Below are positions 1-9,058 of a stretch of 64,000 bases of DNA, one piece after another. The DNA comes from DASQFI01 sp963780895 (GTDB lineage Bacteria > Acidobacteriota > Vicinamibacteria > Vicinamibacterales > SCN-69-37): assembly GCA_963780895.1 (NCBI GenBank), contig CAWAEG010000009.1, positions 62,001 through 126,000 of the forward strand, written 5' to 3'. Positions within the stretch are counted from its first letter, which is position 1; each line of letters starts with the position of its first letter. Position numbers and translations under genes: made by a program. Under the pieces are notes generated by a model. That model worked only from the letters and a program-made list of their open reading frames with translations. It searched no databases and had not been told where the DNA came from.

Positions 1-32
1 AGAAGCTGCAAGAGGCGCTGAACAAACAGTGA
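1..32 (+). CDS. C-terminal tail of an unidentified protein (partial)
   Basis: The window opens inside a + strand reading frame whose last codons give K-L-Q-E-A-L-N-K-Q before a TGA stop at 30-32. The tail is charged and helical in character but too short to assign. It converges on the PrcB-like gene on the opposite strand. Confidence 0.4.
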   Translation, partial: KLQEALNKQ

Positions 33-78
33 GCGAGGCGACGTTCGCCTGACGAGCGGCGCGTCGCGGGAGACTATC

Positions 79-510
79 TCACTTCTCGACTTGCTTGAAC
101 ACGACGGTCTCGATCGTGCGCGGCACGGTCACGAGGTGAAAAGGAGAGGTGAGCACCTGCGCCGTCATCCCGCCTGGCCGGGGTCGCCCCTCGACGTACT
201 CGACAACGGCCTTGGTGCCGGTGGCAGTCACCGCGGTAATCCGAACGCTGAACCCGGCCGTCGGCCGCGTGCCGAGGAAGACACCCACCACGATCGCGCG
301 GGAGAAGTCGACATTCGGCGCGGCTGCTGAATCGTGTGCCGTCCAGAGCGTCTGCCAGTCAGCGGCCGTTCGCACGACCACCTGACGCGGTTCCTGAATC
401 TGGCTCCGGGTGCCCTCGGCGACCGAGGTGAACGAAATGGCCGTCGACACGACCGCCTGCGCAAGAAGGGAACAGAGGATGGGCCGCCTGCCAGCTACGA
501 ACGGCAACAC
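79..510 (-). CDS. PrcB-like C-terminal domain protein, exported
   Basis: This 143-residue protein has a hydrophobic N-terminus (about residues 10-30) that could be a signal peptide. The rest matches the PrcB_C pattern: a [DN]FSR.IVVGVFLG.RPT.GFSV core near residues 68-88, followed by a strand-rich segment ending in a hydrophobic valine-rich tail. PrcB is known as a subunit of the dentilisin protease complex, but in other phyla the domain occurs alone and its role is unknown. The frame opens with GTG at 510. An ATG 8 bases upstream is in another frame, so a small indel at the start is possible. It sits next to a subtilase on the same strand, which fits a protease-accessory role; that is inference. 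Confidence 0.6.
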   Translation of the reverse strand: MLPFVAGRRPILCSLLAQAVVSTAISFTSVAEGTRSQIQEPRQVVVRTAADWQTLWTAHDSAAAPNVDFSRAIVVGVFLGTRPTAGFSVRITAVTATGTKAVVEYVEGRPRPGGMTAQVLTSPFHLVTVPRTIETVVFKQVEK

Positions 511-563
511 GTACTCATCCTATCGCGCTGACGGAACGCGTGCATATCCGCACACGCGTCCTG

Positions 564-1770
564 TCAGGTCCTTCGACTCCGCTCAGGGCTGGCAGCTGCC
601 CACGGCAAACCAGCTTGATGGCCGCCTCCGCCCTTGCCGGTCGTACCAGTGGCGACGGCACTGCCCTTGAGTGCGGCTTCCACGTCCGCTGGGCCCATGC
701 CGGGGTTGAGCGACAGATAGATGGCGCCCGCCCCGGCGACGTGCGGCGCGGCCATCGAGGTCCCTGACATCGTGATGGTGCCACCTTTGATCCGGGTTGA
801 CAGGATGCTCACGCCCGGTGCCCAGATGTCCACGCACGATCCGAAGTTGCTCCACGACGCTTCGTTGTCGTTACTGTCGATGGCCGCGGTGGTCATGACG
901 CCATTGTGTGTGCCGGCGCGCGCCGGCGAGGACGTGCACGCGTCGACACCGGAGTTGCCGGCGGCGACCGAATAGAACACGCCGCTGTTGGCAGAAGCAA
1001 TGACGGCGTTGTCGAGCGCGGTGCTCACGCCGCCGCCCAGGCTCATGTTGGCGATGGCGGGCTTGACGGCATTCTGCGTCACCCAATCGACGCCTTTGAT
1101 CACGTCCGACGTCGATCCGCTGCCGCCGCACCCAAGCACCTTGACGCCGGTCAGCCTCGCGCCCGCCGCGACACCCAGCACGTCAATCCCATTGTTCTGC
1201 GCGCCGACCGTCCCGGCGACGTGCGTGCCATGACCGTGGCAGTCGCTGTTCGGCCCGCTGCCGAATTTGACGTGGCCGACGACGTTCAGGTCAGCGTGGC
1301 GGGTGTCGATCCCCGTATCAATGATGTAGGCGTTCACGTTGCTTACGGGTTGACCGCCGTCGATGCGCGAGACACCCCACGGGACCGACTGGGCGAAGGC
1401 GAACATCGTGCCGTCCGGTTCGACAAGGGCGACGTCCGAATCCTGTTCGAGCGCGTCGATCTGGCGGCTCGTCAGTCGCGCTGCGAACCCACGCAGCGCG
1501 GCGCTGTACACATGTTCCGCGCGGAAGCCGTGACGGCGTTCGAGCGCCATCACGCTGCCGACGACGTCGTGGTTGAGGTAGCCCCACGCCTCGGGGTCCG
1601 CCGCGGCGCGTTCATCGCGTCGAAAGTCCGCCCGGTGACTCGACAACGCGGCATTGCTGCGGAACACAACGATGACCGGAAAGCTTGCGGCTGGCCGCTG
1701 AGCCATCCCGGTCGTACTCGATATCGTCAGTACGGACGACAAGAATCACTAAAAAGAAAGCGCGACGCAT
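564..1770 (-). CDS. S8 family (subtilisin-like) serine peptidase, one frameshift in the signal peptide
   Basis: This is a secreted subtilase of about 401 residues once repaired. The triad is visible: Asp in YIIDTGID, His in GHGTHVAGT, Ser in MSGTSMAAPHVAG. An I9-like propeptide precedes it (GFAARLTSRQIDALEQDSDV). The longest open frame begins at 1742 without a signal peptide. An ATG at 1770, with a strong Shine-Dalgarno (GGGGAGGA) upstream, encodes MRRAFFLVILVV in another frame, and removing one base near 1734 joins the two into one signal peptide ending near GMAQ. I therefore take 1770 as the start and the indel as a likely sequence error. The protein ends almost straight after the catalytic domain, in residues encoded by a dispersed repeat, so a C-terminal extension may have been lost. 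Confidence 0.85.
570..589. repeat. Dispersed repeat CCTTCGACTCCGCTCAGGGC at the end of the S8 gene
   Basis: The 20-mer CCTTCGACTCCGCTCAGGGC encodes, on the minus strand, the last residues (SPERSR) of the subtilase before its stop. The same core, CTTCGAC...CTCAGGGCAGGC, recurs inside the protein kinase at 12016-12095, so this is a dispersed element rather than protease sequence. Confidence 0.55.
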
Positions 1771-1972
1771 CTGAATCCTCCCCTAAAAGTGCGAAAGCCT
1801 TGGGGACAATCCAAAAGTCGAGCCAATAGGAAAACCCAATCTCGTGACGAGTGTTTCAAAATTGAAAGGGCCTATTAGCGCCGGAAAGTCGCTGATTCAG
1901 GGACATCACGAACGGGCCGTTCCGCGGTGAGCAGAACCAATGGGGAAAGCGGCTGGATCTTCGGAACCAGCT

Positions 1973-2008
1973 GTAGACGGTCTACGTCCAAGGACGTAGA
2001 CCGTCTAC
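1973..2008. promoter_or_regulatory. 36-nt near-perfect palindrome upstream of an ADOP gene (operator or terminator-like)
   Basis: Two 17-base arms, GTAGACGGTCTACGTCC and its exact reverse complement, are separated by only AA. Each arm also contains the near-dyad GTAGACGGTCTAC, so the site is a repeated half-site as well as a hairpin. It ends 51 bases before the ATG of the permease at 2060. No T-run follows, which argues against an intrinsic terminator. A repressor operator is plausible. The rest of 1771-2059 is AT-richer and holds no recognisable gene. Confidence 0.5.
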
Positions 2009-2059
2009 TACTATGGCGGCGCCCCGGCGATCCGTGGACGGCAACTGAAGGATCGAGCC

Positions 2060-4672
2060 ATGCGACCCGACGAACACGACCTCGACGAGGAAATCCGCAG
2101 CCACCTGGCCATCAACATCAAGGAGCGGATCGACCGGGGCGAAGATCCGGTGAGCGCGCGTCGCGCGGCGCTGATGGAGTTCGGGTACATGCCCGCCGTA
2201 CAAAACGAGATGCGGCGGGTCTGGTACAGCCGCTGGTACGACGTGGGTGCGGCACTCGTACGAGATACCCGGTTTGCCTTCCGCTCGCTCCTCCGAGCCA
2301 AGGGCCTGACCACCACGGTGGTCGTGACGCTCGCCCTCGGCATCGGTGCCAACGCGGCCATTTTCAGCGTGGTTCGGAGTGTGCTTCTCCGTCCGCTCGT
2401 CAATCGCGATGCGGATCGGCTGATCTACATCCGTCAGACCGCCCTGGGCATCGGCACCGAGAACTTGACGTTCTCAGTCCCGGAAATCAATGACCTCAAA
2501 GCGGGCGTCACGACGATCAGCGCGTTCGGCGATTTTTCCACGGTCGACTTCACGTTGATCGGGTTCGGGCTGGAGCCTCACGTCGTAAAGGCTGGTGTCG
2601 TCAACGGGTCATTCTTCGACGTCATGGGACTTCGCCCGCTGCTCGGCCGCCTGTTGACGGCTGCCGATGATGGCCCTCAGGCAGAGAAGGTGGTGGTGCT
2701 CACGCACCCGTTCTGGACGACGGAGCTCCAGAGCGCCCCGACAGTCGTTGGCCAGAAGGTTCGTCTTGGTCCAGGTATCGCGACCGTCGTCGGCGTCCTC
2801 GAACCATCGGTGCCTCATCCGCAGGAGACCCAACTCATCGCGAACGTCGTGACGAGCCCGCATCATCTCGACGCGACGATGGTGACCGGGCGCTGGCACC
2901 GCATGACGGAGCTGTTCGGCCGACTTGCCCCAGGCGTCACGCTGGAAGCGGCACGCGCCGAACTCACCAATGTGCACGCGTCCATCGTGGGCGAGCATCC
3001 CGACGCGTACTCCGCCCAGGCCCACGTTCAACTGCAGGTCAGGACGCTCCGCGATCAACTCGCGTCGCCCGCGCGGACCATTCTCCTCTTGCTCCTGGCG
3101 GCGGCCGCGGTGGTGTTCGTCATCGCGTGCTCGAATGTCGCCAATCTCATTCTGGCCCGGTCGGTCCGCCGTGAGGGAGAACTGGCCGTGCGTGCCGCGC
3201 TTGGCGCGGGCCGGGGCGCGCTCCGGCGCACGCTCCTCGCCGAGAGCCTGGTTCTCTGTGCGGCCGGGGCCACGGTTGGCCTGTTGCTGGCGCGGCCGCT
3301 CGTGACCGTGGCGGGCCGCTTTGCCTCGCGCTTTTCCGTTCGCGCGCTTGAAGCCACTGTAGACGGCAGCGTGCTCTGGCTCGGGGCGGGGCTGGCCGTG
3401 ATGGCGGCGGTGCTGCTCGCCTACGTCCCGCGGCTCCCGTCCGCCGAGCGGTCGGCCGGTTTGGGGCTGGCTGGCGGCAGCGTACGGATCACGCCGGGCA
3501 CGAACCGCCGCCTGCGGATCTTTGCGACCACGCAGATTGCCTGCTCGTTCGTGCTGCTCGCGGGCGCCGGCATGCTGGTCGCCACGCTCACGGCACTGCA
3601 GACGGCGAACACCGGCTACGACATGCGACAGGTCCTGGCGATCGACGTCCCATCGTCGGCGACGGGCTTCAGCGATCCCGGCCGGAACAGCTTCTACCAG
3701 GAAGCCGTTCGGCGGATCGGCGAGCTGCCGGGCGTGCAGGGTGTCGCGTCCGGAATGGTCGTGCCCTGGCGCGACCCAAGCGATGGCTTGAAGTTCCGGT
3801 TTACGGTCGAGGGGTACCAGCCCGCGTATGGCGAAGAGAATCCGACTGGTCGGCTGCGGCCCGTTTCGCCAGGATTCTTCGGCGTGCTCGGCGTCCCAAT
3901 CCTCGCAGGCCGGGACTTTACGGACAATGACCGCCACGGCACCGAGGGCGTAGCCATTGTCAGCCAGAGCGTGGCACAGCGCCTGTTTCCGAACGGCGAG
4001 GCGGTCAACCGGCGTCTGTGGTGGACAAGGGATGGAATCTCACCGCCCCGCCGCATCGTCGGCATCGTCGCGGACGTGGATGACGAGAACGTCGTGCAGG
4101 AGCCGTCGATGACCGTGTACGAGCCGATCGTGGGCGGAGGCCGCCTCTTTATCCGTGCCGCAGGAGACCCACGCGCGCTCGTCCCCTCCGTGATCCGCAC
4201 CATCCGCGAGGTCTCCGCGGACCAGCCGGTCGAGCGACTGAGAACGCTCGAGGAAGTGCGCGCCGAGGTGCTGACGCCCAGGCGGTTGAACGCGTTCGTG
4301 TTCTCGGCGTTTGGTGGCATCGCGCTGCTCATCGCGGCCGTGGGCGTCGCGGGCGTATTGGCGTTTTCCGTGAGCGCACGCACGCGTGAATTCGGTGTTC
4401 GGCTGGCGATCGGATCGACGCCATCACAATTGTTGACGCGGGTCCTTTGGGAAGGCGCGGTCATCGTGCTGCCAGGCGTCATCGCTGGCGTTCTGTTCGG
4501 CTTACTGTTGGCGCGCGTGGCGTCAACCTACCTGGGGACCGACGCCGTGCCCGGCGTTTTGCCTGCCGCCAGCGCCGCCGCCGTCCTCATCGGAGCGGCC
4601 GTCATCGCGTCGCTCATCCCGGCGGCGCGTGCCTCACATGTCGATGTCTTACGAGCGCTTCGGTCTGAGTAG
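2060..4672 (+). CDS. ADOP family FtsX/MacB-like permease
   Basis: This 870-residue membrane protein has the full ADOP layout. It begins with a charged cytoplasmic N-terminal segment (DLDEEIRSHL..., residues about 6-60), then a first TM helix with the signature VTLALGIGANAAIFSVV (about 88-105), a MacB-like periplasmic core, an FtsX domain (TM helices around 335-430), and a second core-plus-FtsX half. The C-terminal helices carry TREFGVRLAIG. These proteins resemble ABC exporter permeases but usually have no linked ATPase, and none is seen here. The substrate is unknown. An unusual palindrome lies just upstream. The ATG at 2060 matches the family N-terminus. Confidence 0.9.
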   Translation: MRPDEHDLDEEIRSHLAINIKERIDRGEDPVSARRAALMEFGYMPAVQNEMRRVWYSRWYDVGAALVRDTRFAFRSLLRAKGLTTTVVVTLALGIGANAAIFSVVRSVLLRPLVNRDADRLIYIRQTALGIGTENLTFSVPEINDLKAGVTTISAFGDFSTVDFTLIGFGLEPHVVKAGVVNGSFFDVMGLRPLLGRLLTAADDGPQAEKVVVLTHPFWTTELQSAPTVVGQKVRLGPGIATVVGVLEPSVPHPQETQLIANVVTSPHHLDATMVTGRWHRMTELFGRLAPGVTLEAARAELTNVHASIVGEHPDAYSAQAHVQLQVRTLRDQLASPARTILLLLLAAAAVVFVIACSNVANLILARSVRREGELAVRAALGAGRGALRRTLLAESLVLCAAGATVGLLLARPLVTVAGRFASRFSVRALEATVDGSVLWLGAGLAVMAAVLLAYVPRLPSAERSAGLGLAGGSVRITPGTNRRLRIFATTQIACSFVLLAGAGMLVATLTALQTANTGYDMRQVLAIDVPSSATGFSDPGRNSFYQEAVRRIGELPGVQGVASGMVVPWRDPSDGLKFRFTVEGYQPAYGEENPTGRLRPVSPGFFGVLGVPILAGRDFTDNDRHGTEGVAIVSQSVAQRLFPNGEAVNRRLWWTRDGISPPRRIVGIVADVDDENVVQEPSMTVYEPIVGGGRLFIRAAGDPRALVPSVIRTIREVSADQPVERLRTLEEVRAEVLTPRRLNAFVFSAFGGIALLIAAVGVAGVLAFSVSARTREFGVRLAIGSTPSQLLTRVLWEGAVIVLPGVIAGVLFGLLLARVASTYLGTDAVPGVLPAASAAAVLIGAAVIASLIPAARASHVDVLRALRSE

Positions 4673-4719
4673 GTTCTGCCGACGGCACCCATCTTCTGAG
4701 CACTTGGGATCGGTCGCGG

Positions 4720-5889
4720 CTAGCGCTTGGGGATGATCACTTCACTCCGGCTTCGCCATTCCGCGCCCTTCCGTTTGACCCTGACACGAATCGGGTGGGG
4801 CCGGCCGTCGCGATCCTCCTCGCTGCCCTCGACGCCGAGAACGTAATACGCCGAGGTCTCGCGCAGGACGCGGTCGAACGCGACCTCCGGCGATGTGCCG
4901 CGAACGCGAATGACCGATCCGCCCGCGGTGCCCGCCACCATTTCAAGACCGGTCGCGGCCATCGTGGAATCCCGCATATAGCTGGTGCGGAGGCCTCCTC
5001 TGGACGCCAGCGCCTCCTGGAAGCTCCAATCGAGGTGTAGCGCGAACACGTCGAGGTTTGCCGCCGCGGCCTCACGCCCCAACTGCGTAGTCTCTGCATT
5101 GGAGTTCACCCGGCCCATCCCCCCGCTGGAGATCAGGCCGCCGCTCACCAGCAAGAGAATCTTCCGTCCGGGTATTTCGCCGAGACCCCGCGTCAGGCCG
5201 CGGAGTCCGCCGACACTCTGGGTGACGGTCATTTCGAGAAAGCCAACCAGGCTGATCGCTTCGTCCCGGATGTCGGTCAGCCTGCATCCGCCCCCCTTGC
5301 ATTCCCGGTCGAACACATTGCGCTGGACCTGCTGATCCCTGTTGGCGACGTCGATGATCTCGGACAGGGACATGTGAAATCTGCCTTCTGGCTCCACACG
5401 AAGTCCCATGATGTTCCGCAGCGTGCGTTTCGCCGCGCCGTGATCCGTTGTCAGGTCGTGTGTGGCCTTGCCGGTCGGGTAGGCATACACGCCCACGAGA
5501 TCGTCCGGCTGCAGCTTGTCGATGAACCGTTCCGCCGCGTTCGCCGCCGCCATGGCGCTTCCAACCTGCAGGCTGTGCTCGTCGATGGCGAGGATGAACA
5601 TGCGCCGCGCGCTCGGCGCGGTCATCGGAGCCCGGTCGGCACCGGAGCTCGGCGTGGTGGGAGACGCTGGAGCCGTCGCCCCATAGATCCGGCGATCGAT
5701 CGTGACAACCTTGCGCGGCCGCTGGGAGATCCAGACCTCGAAATCCTCGGCCTTGAGATCGGTAATCGGTTTCCCGTCCTTGTCCACGACAGTCACGTCG
5801 ACCGTCACGAGATCGACGGCGGTATTGAACGTCTGCTGCTGAAAGCCGGAGGCGAGGATCGCAGCCAGCGCCAGGAAGATGATTTTCAT
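4720..5889 (-). CDS. VWFA-related domain protein (Acidobacteria type), secreted
   Basis: This protein has 389 residues from an ATG at 5889, which begins MKIIFLALAAILASGF, a clear signal peptide. A longer upstream opening would run into the divergent padR promoter and is rejected. After the signal comes TFNTAVDLVTVDVTVVDKDGK, the N-terminal hallmark of the Acidobacteria VWFA-related family, then a VWA-like domain around residues 95-330 starting at MFILAIDEHSL. The C-terminus has YYVLGVEGSEEDRDGRPHPI and a basic RVRVKRKG strand, typical of the family's end. The function is not established; a surface or periplasmic adhesion role is usually assumed. It is divergent from padR. Confidence 0.85.
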   Translation of the reverse strand: MKIIFLALAAILASGFQQQTFNTAVDLVTVDVTVVDKDGKPITDLKAEDFEVWISQRPRKVVTIDRRIYGATAPASPTTPSSGADRAPMTAPSARRMFILAIDEHSLQVGSAMAAANAAERFIDKLQPDDLVGVYAYPTGKATHDLTTDHGAAKRTLRNIMGLRVEPEGRFHMSLSEIIDVANRDQQVQRNVFDRECKGGGCRLTDIRDEAISLVGFLEMTVTQSVGGLRGLTRGLGEIPGRKILLLVSGGLISSGGMGRVNSNAETTQLGREAAAANLDVFALHLDWSFQEALASRGGLRTSYMRDSTMAATGLEMVAGTAGGSVIRVRGTSPEVAFDRVLRETSAYYVLGVEGSEEDRDGRPHPIRVRVKRKGAEWRSRSEVIIPKR

Positions 5890-5990
5890 GAGTCGATGAG
5901 CCGATTGACCTACCGGCTCGAACCGGGATGCATCATACCCGGAAGTCCGGCGCGTGAGGGGGAACACCATCCGTCGTCCCCGATGCCCTG

Positions 5991-6020
5991 TTGACATTCC
6001 ACATAAGCCGGCCGTAGTCT
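5991..6020 (+). promoter_or_regulatory. Candidate sigma-70 promoter of padR-ADOP
   Basis: A consensus -35 box TTGACA (5991-5996) is followed after 18 bases by TAGTCT (6015-6020). A ribosome site AGGAG lies at 6037-6041, six bases before the padR ATG at 6047. The short leader suits an autoregulated PadR operon, as is usual for this family. Confidence 0.55.
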
Positions 6021-6046
6021 TCTGTTGAACGTCCACAGGAGTCTGC

Positions 6047-6397
6047 ATGCCGGACAAGCTCGACATTCTTCAGGGCACCCTCGACTTGATGGTGCTGCGC
6101 ACGCTCTCCACCCTGGGGCCCCTGCACGGATACGGCATTGCCCGGCGGATCGAGCAGGTCAGCGGCGACCACCTCATCCTCAATCAGGGCACCATTTACA
6201 TCTCGCTGGTCCGCCTGCAGGAGCGCGGCTGGATTCGATCGAAGTGGGGCGTGTCGGAGAACAACCGCCGCGCGCGGTTCTACACGATCACGAAGGCGGG
6301 CGAGAAACAGCTCATGGCCCAGACGGAGACGTGGGAACGGGTGGCTGCGGTGATGGGACGCGTCCTGGCGGCTGATGGATCGGACGGTGACCGATGA
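6047..6397 (+). CDS. PadR family transcriptional regulator
   Basis: This 116-residue winged-helix protein has the PadR core: LDIL.GTLDLMVLRTLS at the N-terminus, HGYGIARRIEQVS, NQGTIYISLVRLQERGWI (recognition helix and wing) and FYTITKAGEKQL near residue 80. PadR proteins are ligand-responsive repressors that dimerise through a C-terminal helix. The next gene is an ADOP permease whose ATG overlaps this stop (ATGA), so the two are almost certainly one operon. This pairing is common in Acidobacteriota, where PadR probably controls the permease. Confidence 0.95.
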   Translation: MPDKLDILQGTLDLMVLRTLSTLGPLHGYGIARRIEQVSGDHLILNQGTIYISLVRLQERGWIRSKWGVSENNRRARFYTITKAGEKQLMAQTETWERVAAVMGRVLAADGSDGDR

Positions 6398-9039
6398 CTC
6401 CCTGGCTCCGCATCATGTGGTCGAAGGCACAGTCGATCGTCAAGAAGGACCGGCTGGACCAGGAGTTCGACGTTGAGCTCAGCACGCACGTCGAGCTCCT
6501 GACTGACGAGTTCCGCCGCGGCGGCCTTTCCCAGACCGACGCCAGAAGGGAAGCACTGAAAAAGCTCGGCGGTCCGGCCTCGCTTCGTGAGCAACACCGC
6601 GACCGGCGCGGTCTGCCGCTCGTCGACGCGCTCGCGCAGGATTTCAGGCACGCCGTCAGGATGCTCTGGAAGACTCCCGGGTTCACGGCGATCGTCACGC
6701 TCTCGCTGGCGCTAGGGATCGGCGCCAACACCGCGCTCTTCAGCCTCGTCGATGGGTTGCTGCTTCGCTCGCTGCCGGTGCGCGAGCCGGACCGCCTCGT
6801 GCAGGTGAACGTCGTCCCGGTCATCCCGGGCTTCAAGAAGGCTTTGCTCTCTTTCGATCGAACGGCATTCGCTGCCGTTCGCGCACGCGACCAGATCTTC
6901 TCCGACGTCGTCGGCTTCTGGCGCCTTGACCGGCCGCTCGTCACCATCGACGGCGCGGCGGAGCCGACCCGCGAAGTCGAGCTGGTCTCCACGAACTTTT
7001 TCCGCGACCTTGGCGTGCTACCGATCCTCGGCAGGACGCCTGAGCCTTCGGACGGTGCGGTGGCGATCATCAGCGCCCGCTGGTGGCAGGCCCGGTTCGA
7101 CCGCAGCACCAGCGCGCTTGGCCGCACGCTGACCGTGAACGGCGAGCCCCACTCGATCATCGGCGTCGCCCCTTCTCGGTTTCACGGGTTCAACCTCGAA
7201 AGCTCAGCCGATGTCTGGACGTCATCTCCCAAAAGCGGCGATCTCATGATGATGGCCCGCCTGAAGCCGGGCGTGACGACCGTTCAGGCACAAGACGCGA
7301 TACACGCGTACTTTCGTCAATACATGCTGGAACGCTTTCGTGGGGGGTTCCCGCCCGATCAATTGATCGAGACCGAGCTCGTGCCGGCGGGCAAGGGGCT
7401 CTCGCCCATGCGCGAACAGTACCGGGGCGCGCTCCTGGCGCTCATGGCGCTGGTAACCATCGTGCTGTTCACCACCTGCACGAATGTCGGCAATCTGCTC
7501 ATGCTCAGAAACGCCGCGCGCAGGCGTGAGCTGACCGTGCGAGCCGCGCTCGGCGCGGGCCGATCGCGTTTGATTCTGCAGTACCTCGTCGAGAGCACGC
7601 TGCTCGCGGTCATTGGCTGCGCCTTCGGTCTCGCCTTCGCGGCCTGGGGCGTGTCGATCATCCTGTCCATGCTGCCGCTGCCAGCGATTCCCGAAAGCCT
7701 CGCGTTCCATGCCGACGCGCGGATTCTGGCCTTCGCGGCCGGCGTGGCGTTGTTCGGTGCGCTCCTGTTCGGACTCGTGCCCGCGTGGCGGGCCACCGAA
7801 GTCGATCTCACGGGCACGCTGCGGTCGAGTCACGGGACCACTCCTCCGAAGAGTGCCCGGCGCCTGGGCCGCGTGCTCGTCGCCTGCCAGGTGGGACTCT
7901 CGGTGCTGCTGCTGGTGGGCGCCGGACTCTTCGTGCAGACGCTGCGGAATCTGTCGTACCTGGATCTCGGGTACAGCACCGATCGGCTCTTGCAGGTCTC
8001 GATCGACACGCGCTTTGCGGGCTACGGCGCGCGAACCGCGCGTGGCGGCAACGTCGAGGCCCCCGACCGCGAAGGCGAAGTCGGCGCCGTGTATCGCCTG
8101 CTTCGCGAACGCGTCAGCGCCGTCGGCGGCGTCCGTTCCGTGACGGGGTCGCGCAATCCCCTGATGCGCCGCAGCTTCAATCGCATGGCGACCACGCTGC
8201 CTGGCTTGGAGCGCCGCGGTGACGACCTGTGGGATGCGGCTGAGGTCGGCCCGGATTTCTTCGAGACGATGGGCATTCCGGTCGTGCGCGGCCGCACGTT
8301 CAACGCGACCGATTTCCAGCGTCGCGGCGTGTACGTCGTCAACGAGGCGTTCGCCAGGCACTACTATCCCAACGACGATCCACTCATCAAGTCGCCGGCC
8401 ATCATCGGCATCGTTCGAGACGTGAGAGTCTTCGACGTGCGGAGCGAGGTGCGCCCGATGATGTACGAAATGTCGCGGCGGGAACCTGACCGGGTGAACT
8501 CACTGCTCGTCCGCGTCGCAGGAGATCCGGACACGATCGGGCCCGCGATCCGTGACGCCGTGCTGAGCGTGAATCCGCGCCTGTTCGTCGGGATCACGAC
8601 GATGCGCGAGGACATCGACCGGGACATCGCGAGAGAGCGCATGGTGGCCGCGATCAGCGCGTTCTTCAGCGGCCTGGGGCTGCTGCTCGCCTCCATCGGG
8701 ATCTTTGGCGTCGCGTCGTACACCGTCGCGCAGCGGACCAAGGAGCTGGCCATTCGCAGGGCGCTCGGCGCCGGCTGGTGGTCCGTGATTCGCGCGTCCC
8801 TGCGTGAAGCGTCGGTCGTCTTCAGCCTGGGACTGGCGGCCGGCACGCTCGCCGCTGTCGTCCTCGTGCGGCTGACGAAGAGCGTCATCGCCGACTTGCT
8901 GTTCGGCCTGACGGCAACGGACGCCGCCAATATCGCTTTGGCGGTGGCCGTGATGGTGACCGTGGCGCTCGCCGCCTGCATCCTGCCGGCGCATCGGGCG
9001 ACCTCCATCGATCCGCTGGCCGGCATTCGGGAGGAATGA
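6394..9039 (+). CDS. ADOP family FtsX/MacB-like permease
   Basis: This 881-residue permease is translationally coupled to padR (ATGA overlap). It has a cytoplasmic N-terminal segment with FDVELSTHVELLTDEFRRGG, then FTAIVTLSLALGIGANTALFSLV in the first TM helix (about 105-130). Two MacB-core/FtsX halves follow, with paired conserved patches RRRELTVRAALGAGRSRLI and TKELAIRRALGAGWWSVI. The end ATSIDPLAGIREE is typical of ADOPs. The first periplasmic core looks short compared with its paralogues. No ATPase is linked. The substrate is unknown. Confidence 0.92.
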   Translation: MTPWLRIMWSKAQSIVKKDRLDQEFDVELSTHVELLTDEFRRGGLSQTDARREALKKLGGPASLREQHRDRRGLPLVDALAQDFRHAVRMLWKTPGFTAIVTLSLALGIGANTALFSLVDGLLLRSLPVREPDRLVQVNVVPVIPGFKKALLSFDRTAFAAVRARDQIFSDVVGFWRLDRPLVTIDGAAEPTREVELVSTNFFRDLGVLPILGRTPEPSDGAVAIISARWWQARFDRSTSALGRTLTVNGEPHSIIGVAPSRFHGFNLESSADVWTSSPKSGDLMMMARLKPGVTTVQAQDAIHAYFRQYMLERFRGGFPPDQLIETELVPAGKGLSPMREQYRGALLALMALVTIVLFTTCTNVGNLLMLRNAARRRELTVRAALGAGRSRLILQYLVESTLLAVIGCAFGLAFAAWGVSIILSMLPLPAIPESLAFHADARILAFAAGVALFGALLFGLVPAWRATEVDLTGTLRSSHGTTPPKSARRLGRVLVACQVGLSVLLLVGAGLFVQTLRNLSYLDLGYSTDRLLQVSIDTRFAGYGARTARGGNVEAPDREGEVGAVYRLLRERVSAVGGVRSVTGSRNPLMRRSFNRMATTLPGLERRGDDLWDAAEVGPDFFETMGIPVVRGRTFNATDFQRRGVYVVNEAFARHYYPNDDPLIKSPAIIGIVRDVRVFDVRSEVRPMMYEMSRREPDRVNSLLVRVAGDPDTIGPAIRDAVLSVNPRLFVGITTMREDIDRDIARERMVAAISAFFSGLGLLLASIGIFGVASYTVAQRTKELAIRRALGAGWWSVIRASLREASVVFSLGLAAGTLAAVVLVRLTKSVIADLLFGLTATDAANIALAVAVMVTVALAACILPAHRATSIDPLAGIREE

Positions 9040-9058
9040 GCGGCGGAATCTGGCCGCG

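Noticed and set aside
906..1829. Long + strand frame opposite the first S8 protease
   Set aside because: It is the antisense shadow of a GC-rich gene; the product has no motif while the minus strand shows a full catalytic triad.
1771..2059. Intrinsic terminator at the 36-nt palindrome
   Set aside because: The stem is strong but no T-run follows on either strand, and the flanking genes are divergent so no transcript needs ending there.
5889..6066. Longer N-terminus for the VWFA-related protein
   Set aside because: It would place 59 residues before a clear signal peptide and run through the divergent padR promoter and start.
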